Assembly (NCBI GenBank): GCA_020161455.1
Contig: JAIUNZ010000006.1
Coordinates: 124,001 to 188,000 of the forward strand
Direction of reading: 5' to 3'
Length of the DNA stretch: 64,000 nucleotides
Source: Bacteroidota bacterium
GTDB taxonomy: Bacteria; Bacteroidota; Bacteroidia; Flavobacteriales; Flavobacteriaceae
A program made the translations under genes and the position numbers. Positions 1-10,143 of this stretch are shown here, in pieces. The notes under the pieces are model-generated. The model ran no database searches and had not been told where the DNA came from. It saw only the letters and a program-made list of their open reading frames with translations. Within the stretch, counting starts at the first letter, position 1, and every line of letters begins with the position of its first letter.

Positions 1-855
1 CAAAAATTTTGGATAGAAACTATTGTAATTAGAAGTTTTGCTCGCCCAGCGAATGCGTTGCATCAATAATTTAAACAAATTATTTTCTGGTTTTGTGATT
101 ACAATAGCATTTTGCGCTTTAAGAAATCCAACTTTATCAGAGCATTTTGCAATTGCTTTTTGAAGTAAAAATACATCATCGCCGCTTGCAATTTTATTAT
201 TATCCTCAAAACCATCAAGTTCTAAAAACATTTTTTTAGTATATGCAAAATTAGCACCATTACACATAAAAGGTTGGTTAATACCAAAACTACCAATAGT
301 TGTAGCTTGCAAACTCAACATTTCAAACTGTTGAAAATGATGAAACCAATTGTTTTTTGTTTTATAGATTACTGGTGCGGCTATCATTTCAAAACTATTT
401 TTTTGGATAAAACCATCGATTGATGATAACCAGTTTGGATTTACTTCACAATCGGCATCCGTAGTAATAATCCATGGATTTTTGGCAATAGGCATCGCTC
501 TTGAAATAGCATCTTTCTTTGGCGAATTTGACAAACGTAAATTTTCCAATAAAGTAGTGTCAATTTCATCATTTTTCATGCGCCATTTGATAAAAACAGC
601 ACTCGAATTATCTTTAGAATCATCATCAATCATAATGATTTCAATGAAATTTTTTGGATAATTTAGATTGGAAAGTGACGCTAATAATTTTGATAAATTT
701 TTTGCTTCATTTCTAAATGGAACAACAATAGTAAAGTTCGTTTTCGGAGTATATTCTTTACTTATCGATTGGTCTTTTATTTTGTTAAAACCAAAAAACA
801 GCTGAAGAATAAAAACAGCATACACCACAATTAGTATAAAAAAGATTATTTCCAT
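1..855 (-). CDS. Family 2 glycosyltransferase, C-terminus beyond the left edge
   Basis: About 285 codons are visible, read leftwards from the ATG at 855, and the gene runs off the window. The protein starts with one hydrophobic helix (residues 3-22) and continues with a GT-A domain: VVPFRNEA, the IDDDS acidic cluster, TDADCEV (DxD-like, nucleotide-sugar/metal binding), GDDVF, and QRIRW, the Q-x-x-R-W motif of processive GT2 enzymes. It probably transfers sugar to a lipid or polysaccharide at the inner membrane. Its start lies inside the end of the flippase-like gene at 846-1763 (10-nt overlap), so the two are co-transcribed, with the flippase gene first. The substrate cannot be read from the sequence. 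Confidence 0.88.
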   Translation of the reverse strand, partial: MEIIFFILIVVYAVFILQLFFGFNKIKDQSISKEYTPKTNFTIVVPFRNEAKNLSKLLASLSNLNYPKNFIEIIMIDDDSKDNSSAVFIKWRMKNDEIDTTLLENLRLSNSPKKDAISRAMPIAKNPWIITTDADCEVNPNWLSSIDGFIQKNSFEMIAAPVIYKTKNNWFHHFQQFEMLSLQATTIGSFGINQPFMCNGANFAYTKKMFLELDGFEDNNKIASGDDVFLLQKAIAKCSDKVGFLKAQNAIVITKPENNLFKLLMQRIRWASKTSNYNSFYPKFL

Positions 856-1763
856 TTGGATTTGAAATTTAAGACAAAAAAACTTCCAATTAATACAGGC
901 AAAACTACATTTAAAAACCACATTAATGTACTAACAAAGAGAATAATCCATTCGTTAATATCATGTTTCCCGAAAAAAAACAGAGCAACACTTCCTTTTA
1001 CAGCAAAATCAAACATTTGAAAACTAGGCAAAGAAGATGCCAAAAAATAGACAACTGCAATGGTTGAAATTAAAGTTATATAAGGCAAATGAACGTCTAA
1101 AACAACGAACAGAAGATAATACTGATGCGAAAAAACCACATATCTTGAAAGTCCTAAAAACATGTTTCTTTGATGGATTTTTTTGGGAATTTCATTCGTT
1201 TTTTGAAGTACAGAAGCAATAGAATAGTTTTTAATCTTGAAGTTTTTAGTCAAAAAAACAATCACCAGCACCACAATACTTATTCCAAAAAGAGTAAATG
1301 CAATTTCATAATACCCTAAAACGATTAACCCAAACAATCCAAATAGGATGGTTAGTATCATTTGAATTCCATTGCAAATAAGGTTTAAAAAAATAATTAT
1401 CTTTGATTTTGACTTTTCAAAAAATAATACTTTCCCTGCGTATTCACCAATACCATTTGGGGTAATTATTCCACCGGTTAATGCTGCTAAAACTTGTTTT
1501 GTAGCTTCAAAAATAGAAATTGGAGCAATATAAGAAACTAAATTTTTCCACTTTAAAATTTCTAAATAGCGATTTAAAAAACTTAAAAAAAGTAATGCAC
1601 TAATAATCCCAAAAGAAAATTTATTTTGAATAATTCCAACAAAATCAGTCCAATTAAAATTATTTTTTTTTGTAATTTGAGTGTATATAAAATAGAAAGC
1701 CAAAAGAACAATACTAATCTTTAGAATAAGAATTACGAGTTTATTTTTACTTTTTGACATCAT
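846..1763 (-). CDS. Flippase-like membrane protein (lysylphosphatidylglycerol synthase TM family)
   Basis: This is a 305-residue integral membrane protein with about eight hydrophobic segments. The conserved patch TGGIITPNGIGEYAGK (around residues 96-111) resembles the TPGGIGxxE signature of the LPG synthase/UPF0104 transmembrane family, which includes lipid flippases. There is no aminoacyl-transferase domain. Two consecutive ATG codons are possible starts (1763 or 1760). The glycosyltransferase start overlaps its 3' end, which suggests a pair that makes and moves a glycolipid. That coupling is inference from gene order. Confidence 0.75.
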   Translation of the reverse strand: MMSKSKNKLVILILKISIVLLAFYFIYTQITKKNNFNWTDFVGIIQNKFSFGIISALLFLSFLNRYLEILKWKNLVSYIAPISIFEATKQVLAALTGGIITPNGIGEYAGKVLFFEKSKSKIIIFLNLICNGIQMILTILFGLFGLIVLGYYEIAFTLFGISIVVLVIVFLTKNFKIKNYSIASVLQKTNEIPKKIHQRNMFLGLSRYVVFSHQYYLLFVVLDVHLPYITLISTIAVVYFLASSLPSFQMFDFAVKGSVALFFFGKHDINEWIILFVSTLMWFLNVVLPVLIGSFFVLNFKSKWK

Positions 1764-1891
1764 TTGGCAAAATAAACTATAAAAAATAAAGAAACCTATT
1801 TAAAAAAATTAGATTGTTGCCAAAATCAAGGTTTACTCCATAATTTTTAATACTTTTAGAAACTATTTTTTAATATAAAGTACCCTTAAAA

Positions 1892-4800
1892 ATGAAAATT
1901 AAATTACATTTACTTATCGTATTTCTTAGTTTTTCGGCTTTTTCACAAAATATTATTTGGGAAAAAGTAACTTCTAGAGAAATAACTAAAAACAAATTTG
2001 TTGAAAGAGACAACTTTCCAAATCAATTTGATTTGTATCAAATTTCAACAAGTGTACTAAAAAACACTTTACATCAATCTCCAAACCGACTGCAATCAAA
2101 TTCCTCTAAAGTGATTATTTCGATTCCAAATTTAAACGGAGAATTGGAGCGTTTTCAAATGTTTGAGTTTTCAAACTTTGCACCACAATTGCAAGCACAA
2201 TATCCTGAAATTAGATCTTATGTTGGTCAAGGAATTGAGGATAAAACTGCGGTTTTAAGATTGAGTTCCGACCCAAGAGGTTTTCAAGGAATGATTTTAA
2301 GAGCAAATAATGAAAGTGAATTTTTTGAACCCTACTCAACGGATGGTTCGGTGTATGCATTTTATGATTCTGAAAGAAAAAATGGAGACTTGCCTTTTGT
2401 TTGTTCAACACAAGATTTAGCATTAAATAATGAATTAAAAAGTGCTACTACTAATCAGAGATCCAATTCAGGAGAATTATTAACCTTTAGATTAGCATTG
2501 TCTTGCAATGGTGAATATGCTCAGTATTTTGGTGGGTCAGTTGCTCAAGCTTTAGCAGGAATGAATGCTACTATGACAAGAGTTAATGGTGTTTTTGAAA
2601 ATGATTTTGCCATTCATATGAATATAATCTCAAACAACAATCTTGTAGTATATACTAACCCATCGACTGATCCTTATTCTACAAACTTAGGTTCTTGGAA
2701 TGGGCAACTTCAAAACACATTGACAAATATAATAGGAGAAGCTAATTATGATATAGGCCATATGTTTGGAGCTTCAGGTGGCGGTGGAGCTGCAGGCTGT
2801 ATTGGTTGTGTATGTGTAGATGGTTCAAAAGGAAGCGGAATAACTTCTCCAGGAACTGGTGGACCAGTTGGCGACACGTTTGACATAGACTATGTTGCTC
2901 ATGAAATGGGACATCAATTTGGAGCCAACCACACTTTTTCACACAATGTTGAAGGCTCTGGAGTCAATGTAGAACCAGGTTCAGGTTCCACAATTATGGG
3001 ATATGCTGGAATTACGTCAAGAGATGTTCAACCACATTCTGATGCCTATTTTGTTTATTCAAGTATCAAACAGATTCAAGACAATATGGTTGAAAAACAC
3101 TGTCCGCAAAGAGTTACCTTGTCTAATATTGCTCCGATTGTAAATGGTGGCTTGGATTATACAATACCCAAAAGCACACCTTTTGTATTAACAGGTGAAG
3201 CTTCAGATACTAATGGTGATATATTATCCTATTGCTGGGAACAAAATGATACTGCTACAACACAAACTGGTGCAAACAGTGGCGCTTCACCAACAAAAAC
3301 AAATGGTCCTAATTTTAGATCATACTCTCCAGTAGTTTCATCATCTAGGTATTTTCCAAGAATACAAAGCATTGTCGCAAACCAAGCAACTACTTCTGGA
3401 ACAGAGATAATTGTGGAGGCTTTGAGTTCTGTTTCAAGGACATTAAACTTTGTACTTACGGTTAGAGATAATTTTGCTGGAGCAGGTCAAACAAACTCTG
3501 ATGCTATGGTTGTAACAGTTAATGCTGCTGCTGGTCCATTCGTAGTTACATCACCAACAACCGCTGTGTCTTGGACAGTTGGTACTAATCAAAACGTAAC
3601 TTGGAATGTTGCTGGAACAACTACTAATGACATCAATGCTGAATATGTTGATATTTTCCTTTCAACAGATGGTGGATTTACGTACCCAATTCAGCTAGCA
3701 AGTAAAGTGCCAAATGATGGTTCAGAATTGATTACTGTTCCAAATAACATAGGCACAACGAATAGAATAATGGTAAAAGGTTATAAACACATCTTTTTTG
3801 ATATTTCAAATACTAATTTCTCTATTATTGCTCCCACAAGCAGTTTTGCAGTAGCATATAATGGAGTTGCAGAACAACAAAATAAAGAAATATGTAGAGG
3901 AAGTTCGGTCACATATACAATTCCATATACTGCTTATGCTGGTTTTAGTGGTACAACACTATTTGCTGTTTCTGGCGAACCTGACAATTCAACCATCACT
4001 TTTTCTCCAAGTACTGCTTCTAATAGCCAAGACATAACGATGACCGTTGAAACTACAAACAACTCTACACCTGGAGTTTATTCAATGCTAGTAACAGGAA
4101 TTTCAGGCACAACGACTAATTCCGCTCCATTTTATTTGAATTTATTTGATGCTAACTTTAGTTCCCTAACCTTAACTTCTCCTGCAGACCAATCTATTGG
4201 TCAGCAAGTCGATTTAAATTTAACTTGGAATATCGATTCAAATGCTACGTTATATGATGTTCAAGTTTCTACAGAATCTGACTTTTCATCTATTGTATAT
4301 TCAGGAACGGTTTCAACTAATAGTTTTGCTTTAACTAATTTAGCAAGTGCAACTCGATATTATTGGAGAGTTTTACCCAAAAACAACTCTTGTTCTGGAG
4401 TGTATAGCGGAGCTTATTTGTTTAAAACAGGTCAAATCACTTGTACCGATTTTTCTTCAACAAACGTTCCGATTACTATACCAACTACAGCAAACGCAAC
4501 AGTGAATTCAACCTTGTCTGTTACTAATACAGATGTTATTTCAGATGCAAATGTTACTCTGAATATCGCACACACGTGGGTTAATGATTTAACAATTACG
4601 TTAATAAGCCCAGCAGGAACAGAGGTTCAGTTAGTAGCACAACCTTGTACATCAGATGATTTTCAAAACATTACAGCAACTTTTGATGATTCAGGAATTC
4701 CAGTGGTTTGTGGTGCTAATCCAGCAATATCTGGTACTGTAATTCCGGCTCAAGCACTTTCAGCATTTAATGGTGAAACTATGAACGGAACTTGGACGTT

Positions 4801-5152
4801 GAGGGTTTTAGATTCTTTTAATCAAGATGGTGGTTCAATAAATGGTTGGTCACTAAATTTATGTAGTAATACTGCTGTACCACTAGCAACAACTGAAAAC
4901 TCACTTCAAAACTTCGCTTTATATCCAAACCCGAATAATGGAAGTTTTACAGTATCATTTAATTCAAATTCTACAAATAAAATAAGTATTGATGTATTTG
5001 ATATTCGTGGACGAAATGTTTTTTCAAATGAATATCAAAACAATGGCATCTTTAATGAGAACATTCAAATGAGTACAATTCAATCAGGAATATATTTAGT
5101 AAAGGTTCAAGATGGCGAACAACAGCTTACCAAAAAGATTGTTATCAATTAA
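1892..5152 (+). CDS. Secreted reprolysin-like zinc metalloprotease with P-domain and T9SS sorting domain
   Basis: A 1086-residue exported protein. It has a signal peptide ending around FSAFSQ, a propeptide-like segment, and a metzincin-type catalytic domain with HEMGHQFGANH starting at H337 (HExxHxxGxxH). This is followed by Ig/FN3-like modules (about residues 757-846), a proprotein-convertase P-domain (about 849-991; TCTDFSSTNVPI, SPAGTEVQLV, NGTWTLRVLD), and a type A T9SS C-terminal domain starting at YPNPNNGSF. It should be exported by Sec, cross the outer membrane by T9SS, and degrade protein outside the cell. It is a single gene between divergent and convergent neighbours and ends at a strong hairpin terminator. 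Confidence 0.93.
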   Translation: MKIKLHLLIVFLSFSAFSQNIIWEKVTSREITKNKFVERDNFPNQFDLYQISTSVLKNTLHQSPNRLQSNSSKVIISIPNLNGELERFQMFEFSNFAPQLQAQYPEIRSYVGQGIEDKTAVLRLSSDPRGFQGMILRANNESEFFEPYSTDGSVYAFYDSERKNGDLPFVCSTQDLALNNELKSATTNQRSNSGELLTFRLALSCNGEYAQYFGGSVAQALAGMNATMTRVNGVFENDFAIHMNIISNNNLVVYTNPSTDPYSTNLGSWNGQLQNTLTNIIGEANYDIGHMFGASGGGGAAGCIGCVCVDGSKGSGITSPGTGGPVGDTFDIDYVAHEMGHQFGANHTFSHNVEGSGVNVEPGSGSTIMGYAGITSRDVQPHSDAYFVYSSIKQIQDNMVEKHCPQRVTLSNIAPIVNGGLDYTIPKSTPFVLTGEASDTNGDILSYCWEQNDTATTQTGANSGASPTKTNGPNFRSYSPVVSSSRYFPRIQSIVANQATTSGTEIIVEALSSVSRTLNFVLTVRDNFAGAGQTNSDAMVVTVNAAAGPFVVTSPTTAVSWTVGTNQNVTWNVAGTTTNDINAEYVDIFLSTDGGFTYPIQLASKVPNDGSELITVPNNIGTTNRIMVKGYKHIFFDISNTNFSIIAPTSSFAVAYNGVAEQQNKEICRGSSVTYTIPYTAYAGFSGTTLFAVSGEPDNSTITFSPSTASNSQDITMTVETTNNSTPGVYSMLVTGISGTTTNSAPFYLNLFDANFSSLTLTSPADQSIGQQVDLNLTWNIDSNATLYDVQVSTESDFSSIVYSGTVSTNSFALTNLASATRYYWRVLPKNNSCSGVYSGAYLFKTGQITCTDFSSTNVPITIPTTANATVNSTLSVTNTDVISDANVTLNIAHTWVNDLTITLISPAGTEVQLVAQPCTSDDFQNITATFDDSGIPVVCGANPAISGTVIPAQALSAFNGETMNGTWTLRVLDSFNQDGGSINGWSLNLCSNTAVPLATTENSLQNFALYPNPNNGSFTVSFNSNSTNKISIDVFDIRGRNVFSNEYQNNGIFNENIQMSTIQSGIYLVKVQDGEQQLTKKIVIN

Positions 5153-5180
5153 ACTTGATTGAATTTTTAAATAAAAAAAT

Positions 5181-5218
5181 ACCCTCAAAAAGCTAATTGC
5201 TATTTGAGGGTGTTTTTT
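5181..5218. terminator. Bidirectional rho-independent terminator
   Basis: ACCCTCAAA (5181-5189) pairs perfectly with TTTGAGGGT (5203-5211). A T-run follows on the + strand and an A-run precedes it, so it can stop both the metalloprotease and the convergent pckA transcripts. Confidence 0.85.
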
Positions 5219-5272
5219 AGAAATTTTGGAGATAGAAGTTTTTGAGTGTTAACTTCTATAAAATTTTCCTTT

Positions 5273-6898
5273 TTATAGTTGTGGTCCTGCTTTTACTAAG
5301 TTTTGACCTTTTTCATTATCCGTATATTGTTCAAAATTCTTGATGAATTTATATGCTAAATCTTCTGCTTTTACATTCCAATCATTTTTATCTCCATATG
5401 TATCTCTAGGATCTAAAATTGCTGAATTCACATTATTTAATTGTGTTGGCACTTCAAAGTTAAAAACAGGAATTGTTTTGGTTGGTGCCTTTTCTATTGA
5501 ACCGTCAAGAATAGCATCAATAATGGCGCGAGTATCTTTTATCGAAATTCTTTTCCCTGTTCCATTCCACCCAGTATTTACCATATAGGCAGTTGCATTA
5601 TTTGCTTCCATTTTCTTTACTAACTCTTCCCCATATTTTGTTGGGTGTAATGTTAAAAATGCTTTTCCGAAACATGCAGAAAAAGTAGGTTGAGGCTCTG
5701 TAACACCGCGTTCTGTTCCTGCTAATTTTGCTGTGAATCCTGAAAGAAAATAATATTTAGTTTGTTCAGGTGTAAGTTTTGAAACTGGTGGCATAACTCC
5801 GAAAGCATCTGCGGTTAAAAAGATAACTTTTGTAGCATGTCCTGCTTTTGAAACTGGCTTTACAATATTTTGAATATGATTTATAGGGTAAGAAACTCTA
5901 GTATTCTGAGTTACACTTCCGTCTTTAAAATCGATAATTCCATCAGCATTTACCGTTACGTTTTCTAACAATGCGTCTTTTGTAATCGCACCATATATAT
6001 CTGGTTCGTTTTCTTTGCTTAAATCAATAGTTTTAGCATAACATCCACCTTCAAAATTGAACACTCCATCATTGTCCCAACCGTGCTCATCATCACCTAT
6101 TAATTCTCTCTTTGGATCTGTAGATAGCGTTGTTTTTCCTGTTCCTGACAAACCAAAAAATACGGCAACATCGCCATCTTTTCCTTTATTAGCCGAACAA
6201 TGCATAGAAGCTATTCCTTGTAATGGCAAATAATAATTCATCATGGCAAACATTCCTTTTTTCATTTCGCCACCATACCACGTACCGCCAATAATTTGAA
6301 TTTTCTCTGATAAGTTGAAAGCAACATATACATCAGAATTTAGATTGTAAGCTTTATAATCTTCAAAATTTGCCTTAGAAGCATTAATAACTACAAAATC
6401 TGGTTCACCAAAATTAGCTAATTCTTCTTCTGTAGGACGAATGAACATGTTTTTTACAAAATGTGCTTGCCATGCAACTTCCATAATAAAGCGAACTTTC
6501 AAACGTGTATTTTCATTTGCACCACAAAAAGCATCTACTACAAACAATCTTTTGCCCGACAACTGATTTACAGATGTTTCTTTTAAAGCATTCCAAGTGT
6601 CTTGAGAAATGGGTTTGTTATCGTTAACTGCTTTGTCAGAATTCCACCAAATAGTGTTTTCTGTTACCGCATCTTTCACGATGTATTTATCTTTTGGTGA
6701 GCGACCAGTGAATTCACCTGTCATCACATTTACTGCTCCTAGCTCTGTTAATTGTCCTTTTTCAAACCCTTTTAAATTTGGACTAAGTTCTTCGTTATAC
6801 AAAAACTCAAAAGATGGATTGTATATAATTTCTTGTACATTTTTGATTCCGTACTTATCAAGCGAAATCGATTTCGTAAATTGAGCAGTATTCTCCAT
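5273..6898 (-). CDS. pckA: Phosphoenolpyruvate carboxykinase (ATP)
   Basis: This enzyme converts oxaloacetate plus ATP to phosphoenolpyruvate, CO2 and ADP at the start of gluconeogenesis, in the cytoplasm. At 541 residues it has the normal length. It shows the kinase-1a P-loop [11 protein letters not shown], the kinase-2 stretch [10 protein letters not shown], the PEPCK motifs [12 protein letters not shown] and [14 protein letters not shown], and the N-terminal [21 protein letters not shown] -7 box lies about 40 bp upstream (minus strand, 6941-6934). It is monocistronic and converges on the metalloprotease gene. Confidence 0.98.
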   Translation of the reverse strand: MENTAQFTKSISLDKYGIKNVQEIIYNPSFEFLYNEELSPNLKGFEKGQLTELGAVNVMTGEFTGRSPKDKYIVKDAVTENTIWWNSDKAVNDNKPISQDTWNALKETSVNQLSGKRLFVVDAFCGANENTRLKVRFIMEVAWQAHFVKNMFIRPTEEELANFGEPDFVVINASKANFEDYKAYNLNSDVYVAFNLSEKIQIIGGTWYGGEMKKGMFAMMNYYLPLQGIASMHCSANKGKDGDVAVFFGLSGTGKTTLSTDPKRELIGDDEHGWDNDGVFNFEGGCYAKTIDLSKENEPDIYGAITKDALLENVTVNADGIIDFKDGSVTQNTRVSYPINHIQNIVKPVSKAGHATKVIFLTADAFGVMPPVSKLTPEQTKYYFLSGFTAKLAGTERGVTEPQPTFSACFGKAFLTLHPTKYGEELVKKMEANNATAYMVNTGWNGTGKRISIKDTRAIIDAILDGSIEKAPTKTIPVFNFEVPTQLNNVNSAILDPRDTYGDKNDWNVKAEDLAYKFIKNFEQYTDNEKGQNLVKAGPQL

Positions 6899-6978
6899 AA
6901 AATTGTATTGTGTTGCAATTATTAAATTGACTGCAAAGTTAAAAATTAATTATTACAACGTTGTAGTTCTTCGTTAAA

Positions 6979-7365
6979 TTATATTTTTTTCTTGATAAAG
7001 TGCATAAAAAGAAATGTCCAAGCTATAATTAAAAGCAATCCGCCGATTGGCGTTATAGGCCCAAGAAATTTTAATTCAAAACCAGAGATAACCCTTGTTG
7101 ATAACAAATAGATAGAACCCGAGAAAAGCAAAACCCCTGAAACGATAAGATAGAAAAGTGTCTTCTTAAGTTTCTCTGTACAATGAGAATTGAAACTAAG
7201 GACCAATAAAAACAATGCATGATACATTTGGTATTTAACCCCTGTCTCAAAAGAGGAAAGTTGTTCTACTGACAATCTAACTTTTAAAGCATGGGCACCA
7301 AACGCTCCCAAAATAATTGCCGTTAATCCTAAAAAACTTCCAACGATTGCCATTCTTCTATCCAT
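6979..7365 (-). CDS. DUF423 family small membrane protein
   Basis: 128 residues with four hydrophobic helices. The N-terminal GAFGAHALK is diagnostic for the DUF423 (YgdD/YwdK-like) family, followed by YQMYHALFLL. The molecular function of the family is not established. A minus-strand TAATTTTG -7 box at 7393-7386 precedes the ATG at 7365. It is transcribed divergently from the DUF3108 gene. Confidence 0.9.
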   Translation of the reverse strand: MDRRMAIVGSFLGLTAIILGAFGAHALKVRLSVEQLSSFETGVKYQMYHALFLLVLSFNSHCTEKLKKTLFYLIVSGVLLFSGSIYLLSTRVISGFELKFLGPITPIGGLLLIIAWTFLFMHFIKKKI

Positions 7366-7433
7366 GATGTGATTTTTTAAAAAAACAAAATTATCGGTTA
7401 TAGCAATACAATCTGTTAAATTTCGATACTATT

Positions 7434-7467
7434 TTTGAATTTTAACAGCCTCTTCGTTTTATATTTG
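7434..7467 (+). promoter_or_regulatory. Bacteroidota-type promoter of the DUF3108 gene
   Basis: A -33 TTTG (7434-7437) and a -7 TATATTTG (7460-7467) are separated by 22 bp, matching the TTTG / TAnnTTTG consensus used by the Bacteroidota primary sigma factor. The ATG at 7486 lies 19 bp downstream. Confidence 0.7.
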
Positions 7468-7485
7468 CATCTTTAAATCATCATC

Positions 7486-8247
7486 ATGAAAAAAATAGCA
7501 CTATTTATTGTCTTTGCATTTATACTTTCTTCTTTTACAGCAGATAGTGGTTATGGCATAAAATCGGGAGAAAAACTAGTATATGCTGGGTCTTATAATA
7601 TGAGTGGCTTGTTAACGCAAATTGCGCAAGTTACTATGTCAACCGAAAATGTTACTACTTCAAAAAGTAATTATCTACACCTTTCTTGCGAGTTGGCTAC
7701 ATATACGAAATGGGATTCTTTCTTTAAAATAAGAGATATATATGAATCCTATGTAAACCCAACGACGCTTAAACCGAGTTTATACAAAAGAAGTATTGAT
7801 GAAGGTGGCTATACTATAAAAGAAAAATATGTTTTTAAAGGCACTAATGTCAAGAGTTCCGTTACCAAAAAAAATCGTCCTGAAGTACATAAATCATTTA
7901 CCATTGGCGCAAATACTCAAGATGTTATTTCCCTTTTTTATAAAGTAAGAACTTTGGATTTCTCTAAATTCAAAACGGGTCAAACGCAATCGATGATGAT
8001 TGTTTTTGACGAGAAAGAAATTCCGGTGACTATAAAATTTATGGGTAAAGAAACGGTTAGCGCAGGAAATCTTGGCAAAAAAGAATGCTACAAAATTTCT
8101 ATTGGTGCTAAAACTGATGCCTTGCGCGGAAAAGATAAAAACCTAATTTGGCTGACTGCAGACGCTAAAAAGATTCCTGCTTTATTAGAGTTCAGCATTC
8201 CTGTTGGAACCGGGAAATTGGTATTAACCTCAGCAACTGGTATATAA
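7486..8247 (+). CDS. DUF3108 domain-containing exported protein
   Basis: 253 residues with a signal peptide (IALFIVFAFILSSFTA). The DUF3108 pattern begins at IKSGEKLVYAGSYN and ends with a conserved strand-rich C-terminus (LIWLTADAKKIPALLEFSIPVG). Members are predicted periplasmic beta-rich proteins of unknown function. The gene is two bases upstream of the small membrane protein at 8250 and shares its transcript and terminator. Confidence 0.85.
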   Translation: MKKIALFIVFAFILSSFTADSGYGIKSGEKLVYAGSYNMSGLLTQIAQVTMSTENVTTSKSNYLHLSCELATYTKWDSFFKIRDIYESYVNPTTLKPSLYKRSIDEGGYTIKEKYVFKGTNVKSSVTKKNRPEVHKSFTIGANTQDVISLFYKVRTLDFSKFKTGQTQSMMIVFDEKEIPVTIKFMGKETVSAGNLGKKECYKISIGAKTDALRGKDKNLIWLTADAKKIPALLEFSIPVGTGKLVLTSATGI

Positions 8248-8249
8248 TT

Positions 8250-8576
8250 ATGAGAAAACTTTTTTTAATCTTAGCCATTTTATTTTTAGTATTATCCATC
8301 TTGTTTACACTACTTCCCATGGGAACTATTGCATTTCTTCCTATTGGTTTAGCCTTAATTTCGAGTTTAGTCCTTTTAAAAAAATCAGCCGAAAACCAAC
8401 GCAGATTACCCAATTGGTTGCTAACATTAAGTGCTATTTGTTCTTTTGTGGTAGTGCTAAAATTAGTGTTTATAAAAGACAAAGTGGAAGTAGATAAAAA
8501 GTTTGAACAACAAAAGATAGAAACTAAAATAGAAGCCAAAAAAGAATTGGAAGAACTAGAAAACGACTTAGAATAA
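8250..8576 (+). CDS. Small membrane protein of unknown function
   Basis: 108 residues with two hydrophobic helices (about 3-25 and 27-44), perhaps a third (about 56-72), then a charged, Glu/Lys-rich coiled-coil-like tail. I recognise no family. It is translationally close to the DUF3108 gene (2-nt gap) and ends just before a hairpin terminator, so it is the last gene of a two-gene operon. Confidence 0.7.
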   Translation: MRKLFLILAILFLVLSILFTLLPMGTIAFLPIGLALISSLVLLKKSAENQRRLPNWLLTLSAICSFVVVLKLVFIKDKVEVDKKFEQQKIETKIEAKKELEELENDLE

Positions 8577-8582
8577 ACACAC

Positions 8583-8613
8583 AAAGCACTTCAGATTTTC
8601 GGAGTGCTTTTTT
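8583..8613 (+). terminator. Rho-independent terminator after the DUF3108 operon
   Basis: AAAGCACT (8583-8590) pairs with AGTGCTTT (8603-8610). The stem extends inwards by a T-G and a C-G pair, and a T-rich tract follows. Confidence 0.85.
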
Positions 8614-8667
8614 GTTTCTATCATTTAATCCCAATTTCATACATTTGCCACAACAACAAATTAAAGC

Positions 8668-10041
8668 ATGAGAAACATACTTATCATTGGTGCTGGTCGC
8701 TCGGCATCATCTCTTATAAAATATCTTTTAAATAAATCTCAAGAGGAAAATCTTCAAATTACCATTGCCGATTTATCGTTAGAATTGGCTCAAAAAAAGA
8801 CCAACAATCATCCTAATGCAAAAGCCATCGCATTAGACATCAATAATATTGAACAACGTCAAACTGAAGTTCAAAAAGCAGACATTGTCATCTCAATGTT
8901 GCCGGCGCACATGCATATTGAAGTGGCGAAAGATTGTGTGATTTTCAAGAAAAACATGGTGACGGCTTCCTATATTTCAGACGCTATGCAAAGTTTGGAT
9001 GCCGAAGTAAAAGCCAATGGGTTAATCTTTATGAATGAAATAGGTCTTGACCCAGGTGTTGATCACATGAGTGCCATGAAAGTAATTGACGAGATTAGAG
9101 CTAAAGGCGGAAAGATGCTGCTTTTCGAATCTTTTTGTGGCGGTTTAGTAGCTCCCGAAAGTGATACGAATCTTTGGAACTACAAGTTTACTTGGGCACC
9201 AAGAAATGTAGTATTGGCAGGTCAAGGTGGTGCAGCAAAGTTTATTCAAGAAGGAAAATACAAATACATTCCCTATCAAAAATTATTCCGTAGAACCGAA
9301 TTCCTTCATGTGGAAGGTTATGGCAGATTTGAAGGTTATGCCAATCGTGATTCGTTAAAATACAGAACGGTTTATGGATTGGATGACGTGCTTACTTTAT
9401 ACCGTGGCACCATTCGTAGAGTTGGATTCTCTAAAGCCTGGAACATGTTTGTGCAACTTGGCATGACCGACGACACTTATATTATCGACGATTCGGAACA
9501 CATCAGTTACCGTGATTTTATCAATTTATTTTTGCCCTATTCGCCAACAGATTCGGTGGAAATTAAAACCCGTTTGGCTCTTGGCATAGAGCAAGACGAT
9601 ATTATGTGGGACAAACTCTTGGAACTCGATTTATTCAACCCAAATAAAATTGTTGGTTTAAAGGATGCTACTCCAGCTCAAATTCTTGAACATATTTTGA
9701 ACGCTAGTTGGACCTTGCAACCCGAAGACAAAGACATGATTGTAATGTATCACAAGTTTGGCTACGAACTAAATGGCAAACAAGAACAAATAGACTCTAA
9801 AATGGTGTGTATTGGCGATGACCAAACCTATACCGCCATGGCAAAAACCGTAGGCTTACCTGTGGCAATTGCAGCTCTTCAAATATTGAATGGAAAAATT
9901 AAAACCCCAGGCGTGCAATTGCCAATTACCAAAGAAGTTTATGAACCGATTCTTAAAGAATTAGAAACTTTCGGCGTAATTTTTAATGAAACCAAAATGC
10001 CTTATATAGGATACAATCCAGATAGATTGATTGGAAATTAA
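8668..10041 (+). CDS. Saccharopine dehydrogenase family protein
   Basis: 457 residues. The N-terminal Rossmann motif is ILIIGAGRSASSLI (GxGxxxS for NAD(P)), followed by ADIVISMLPAHMH and the conserved NEIGLDPGVDHMSAM, then the saccharopine dehydrogenase C-terminal catalytic domain. It probably acts in lysine catabolism through saccharopine or a related NAD(P)-dependent reaction in the cytoplasm; the exact substrate is not proven. A TACATTTG -7 box (8640-8647) lies 20 bp before the ATG. An Lrp/AsnC regulator follows, consistent with amino-acid-responsive control. Confidence 0.87.
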   Translation: MRNILIIGAGRSASSLIKYLLNKSQEENLQITIADLSLELAQKKTNNHPNAKAIALDINNIEQRQTEVQKADIVISMLPAHMHIEVAKDCVIFKKNMVTASYISDAMQSLDAEVKANGLIFMNEIGLDPGVDHMSAMKVIDEIRAKGGKMLLFESFCGGLVAPESDTNLWNYKFTWAPRNVVLAGQGGAAKFIQEGKYKYIPYQKLFRRTEFLHVEGYGRFEGYANRDSLKYRTVYGLDDVLTLYRGTIRRVGFSKAWNMFVQLGMTDDTYIIDDSEHISYRDFINLFLPYSPTDSVEIKTRLALGIEQDDIMWDKLLELDLFNPNKIVGLKDATPAQILEHILNASWTLQPEDKDMIVMYHKFGYELNGKQEQIDSKMVCIGDDQTYTAMAKTVGLPVAIAALQILNGKIKTPGVQLPITKEVYEPILKELETFGVIFNETKMPYIGYNPDRLIGN

Positions 10042-10063
10042 CTCAATGTCTGCTACAACACTC

Positions 10064-10096
10064 AAACCAAAATCGTAACTGATTTTGGTTTTTTTT
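10064..10096 (+). terminator. Rho-independent terminator of the saccharopine dehydrogenase gene
   Basis: An 11-bp perfect stem, AAACCAAAATC (10064-10074) with GATTTTGGTTT (10081-10091), a 6-nt loop and a run of eight T's. Confidence 0.9.
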
Positions 10097-10143
10097 GTGC
10101 AATTTGTTACTTATTCCTTAATTTTACTTTCAAATAAGTAGAA

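Noticed and set aside
8192-8584. 130-codon minus-strand ORF
   Set aside because: It is antisense to the 8250 gene, which has a proper start, operon context and terminator.
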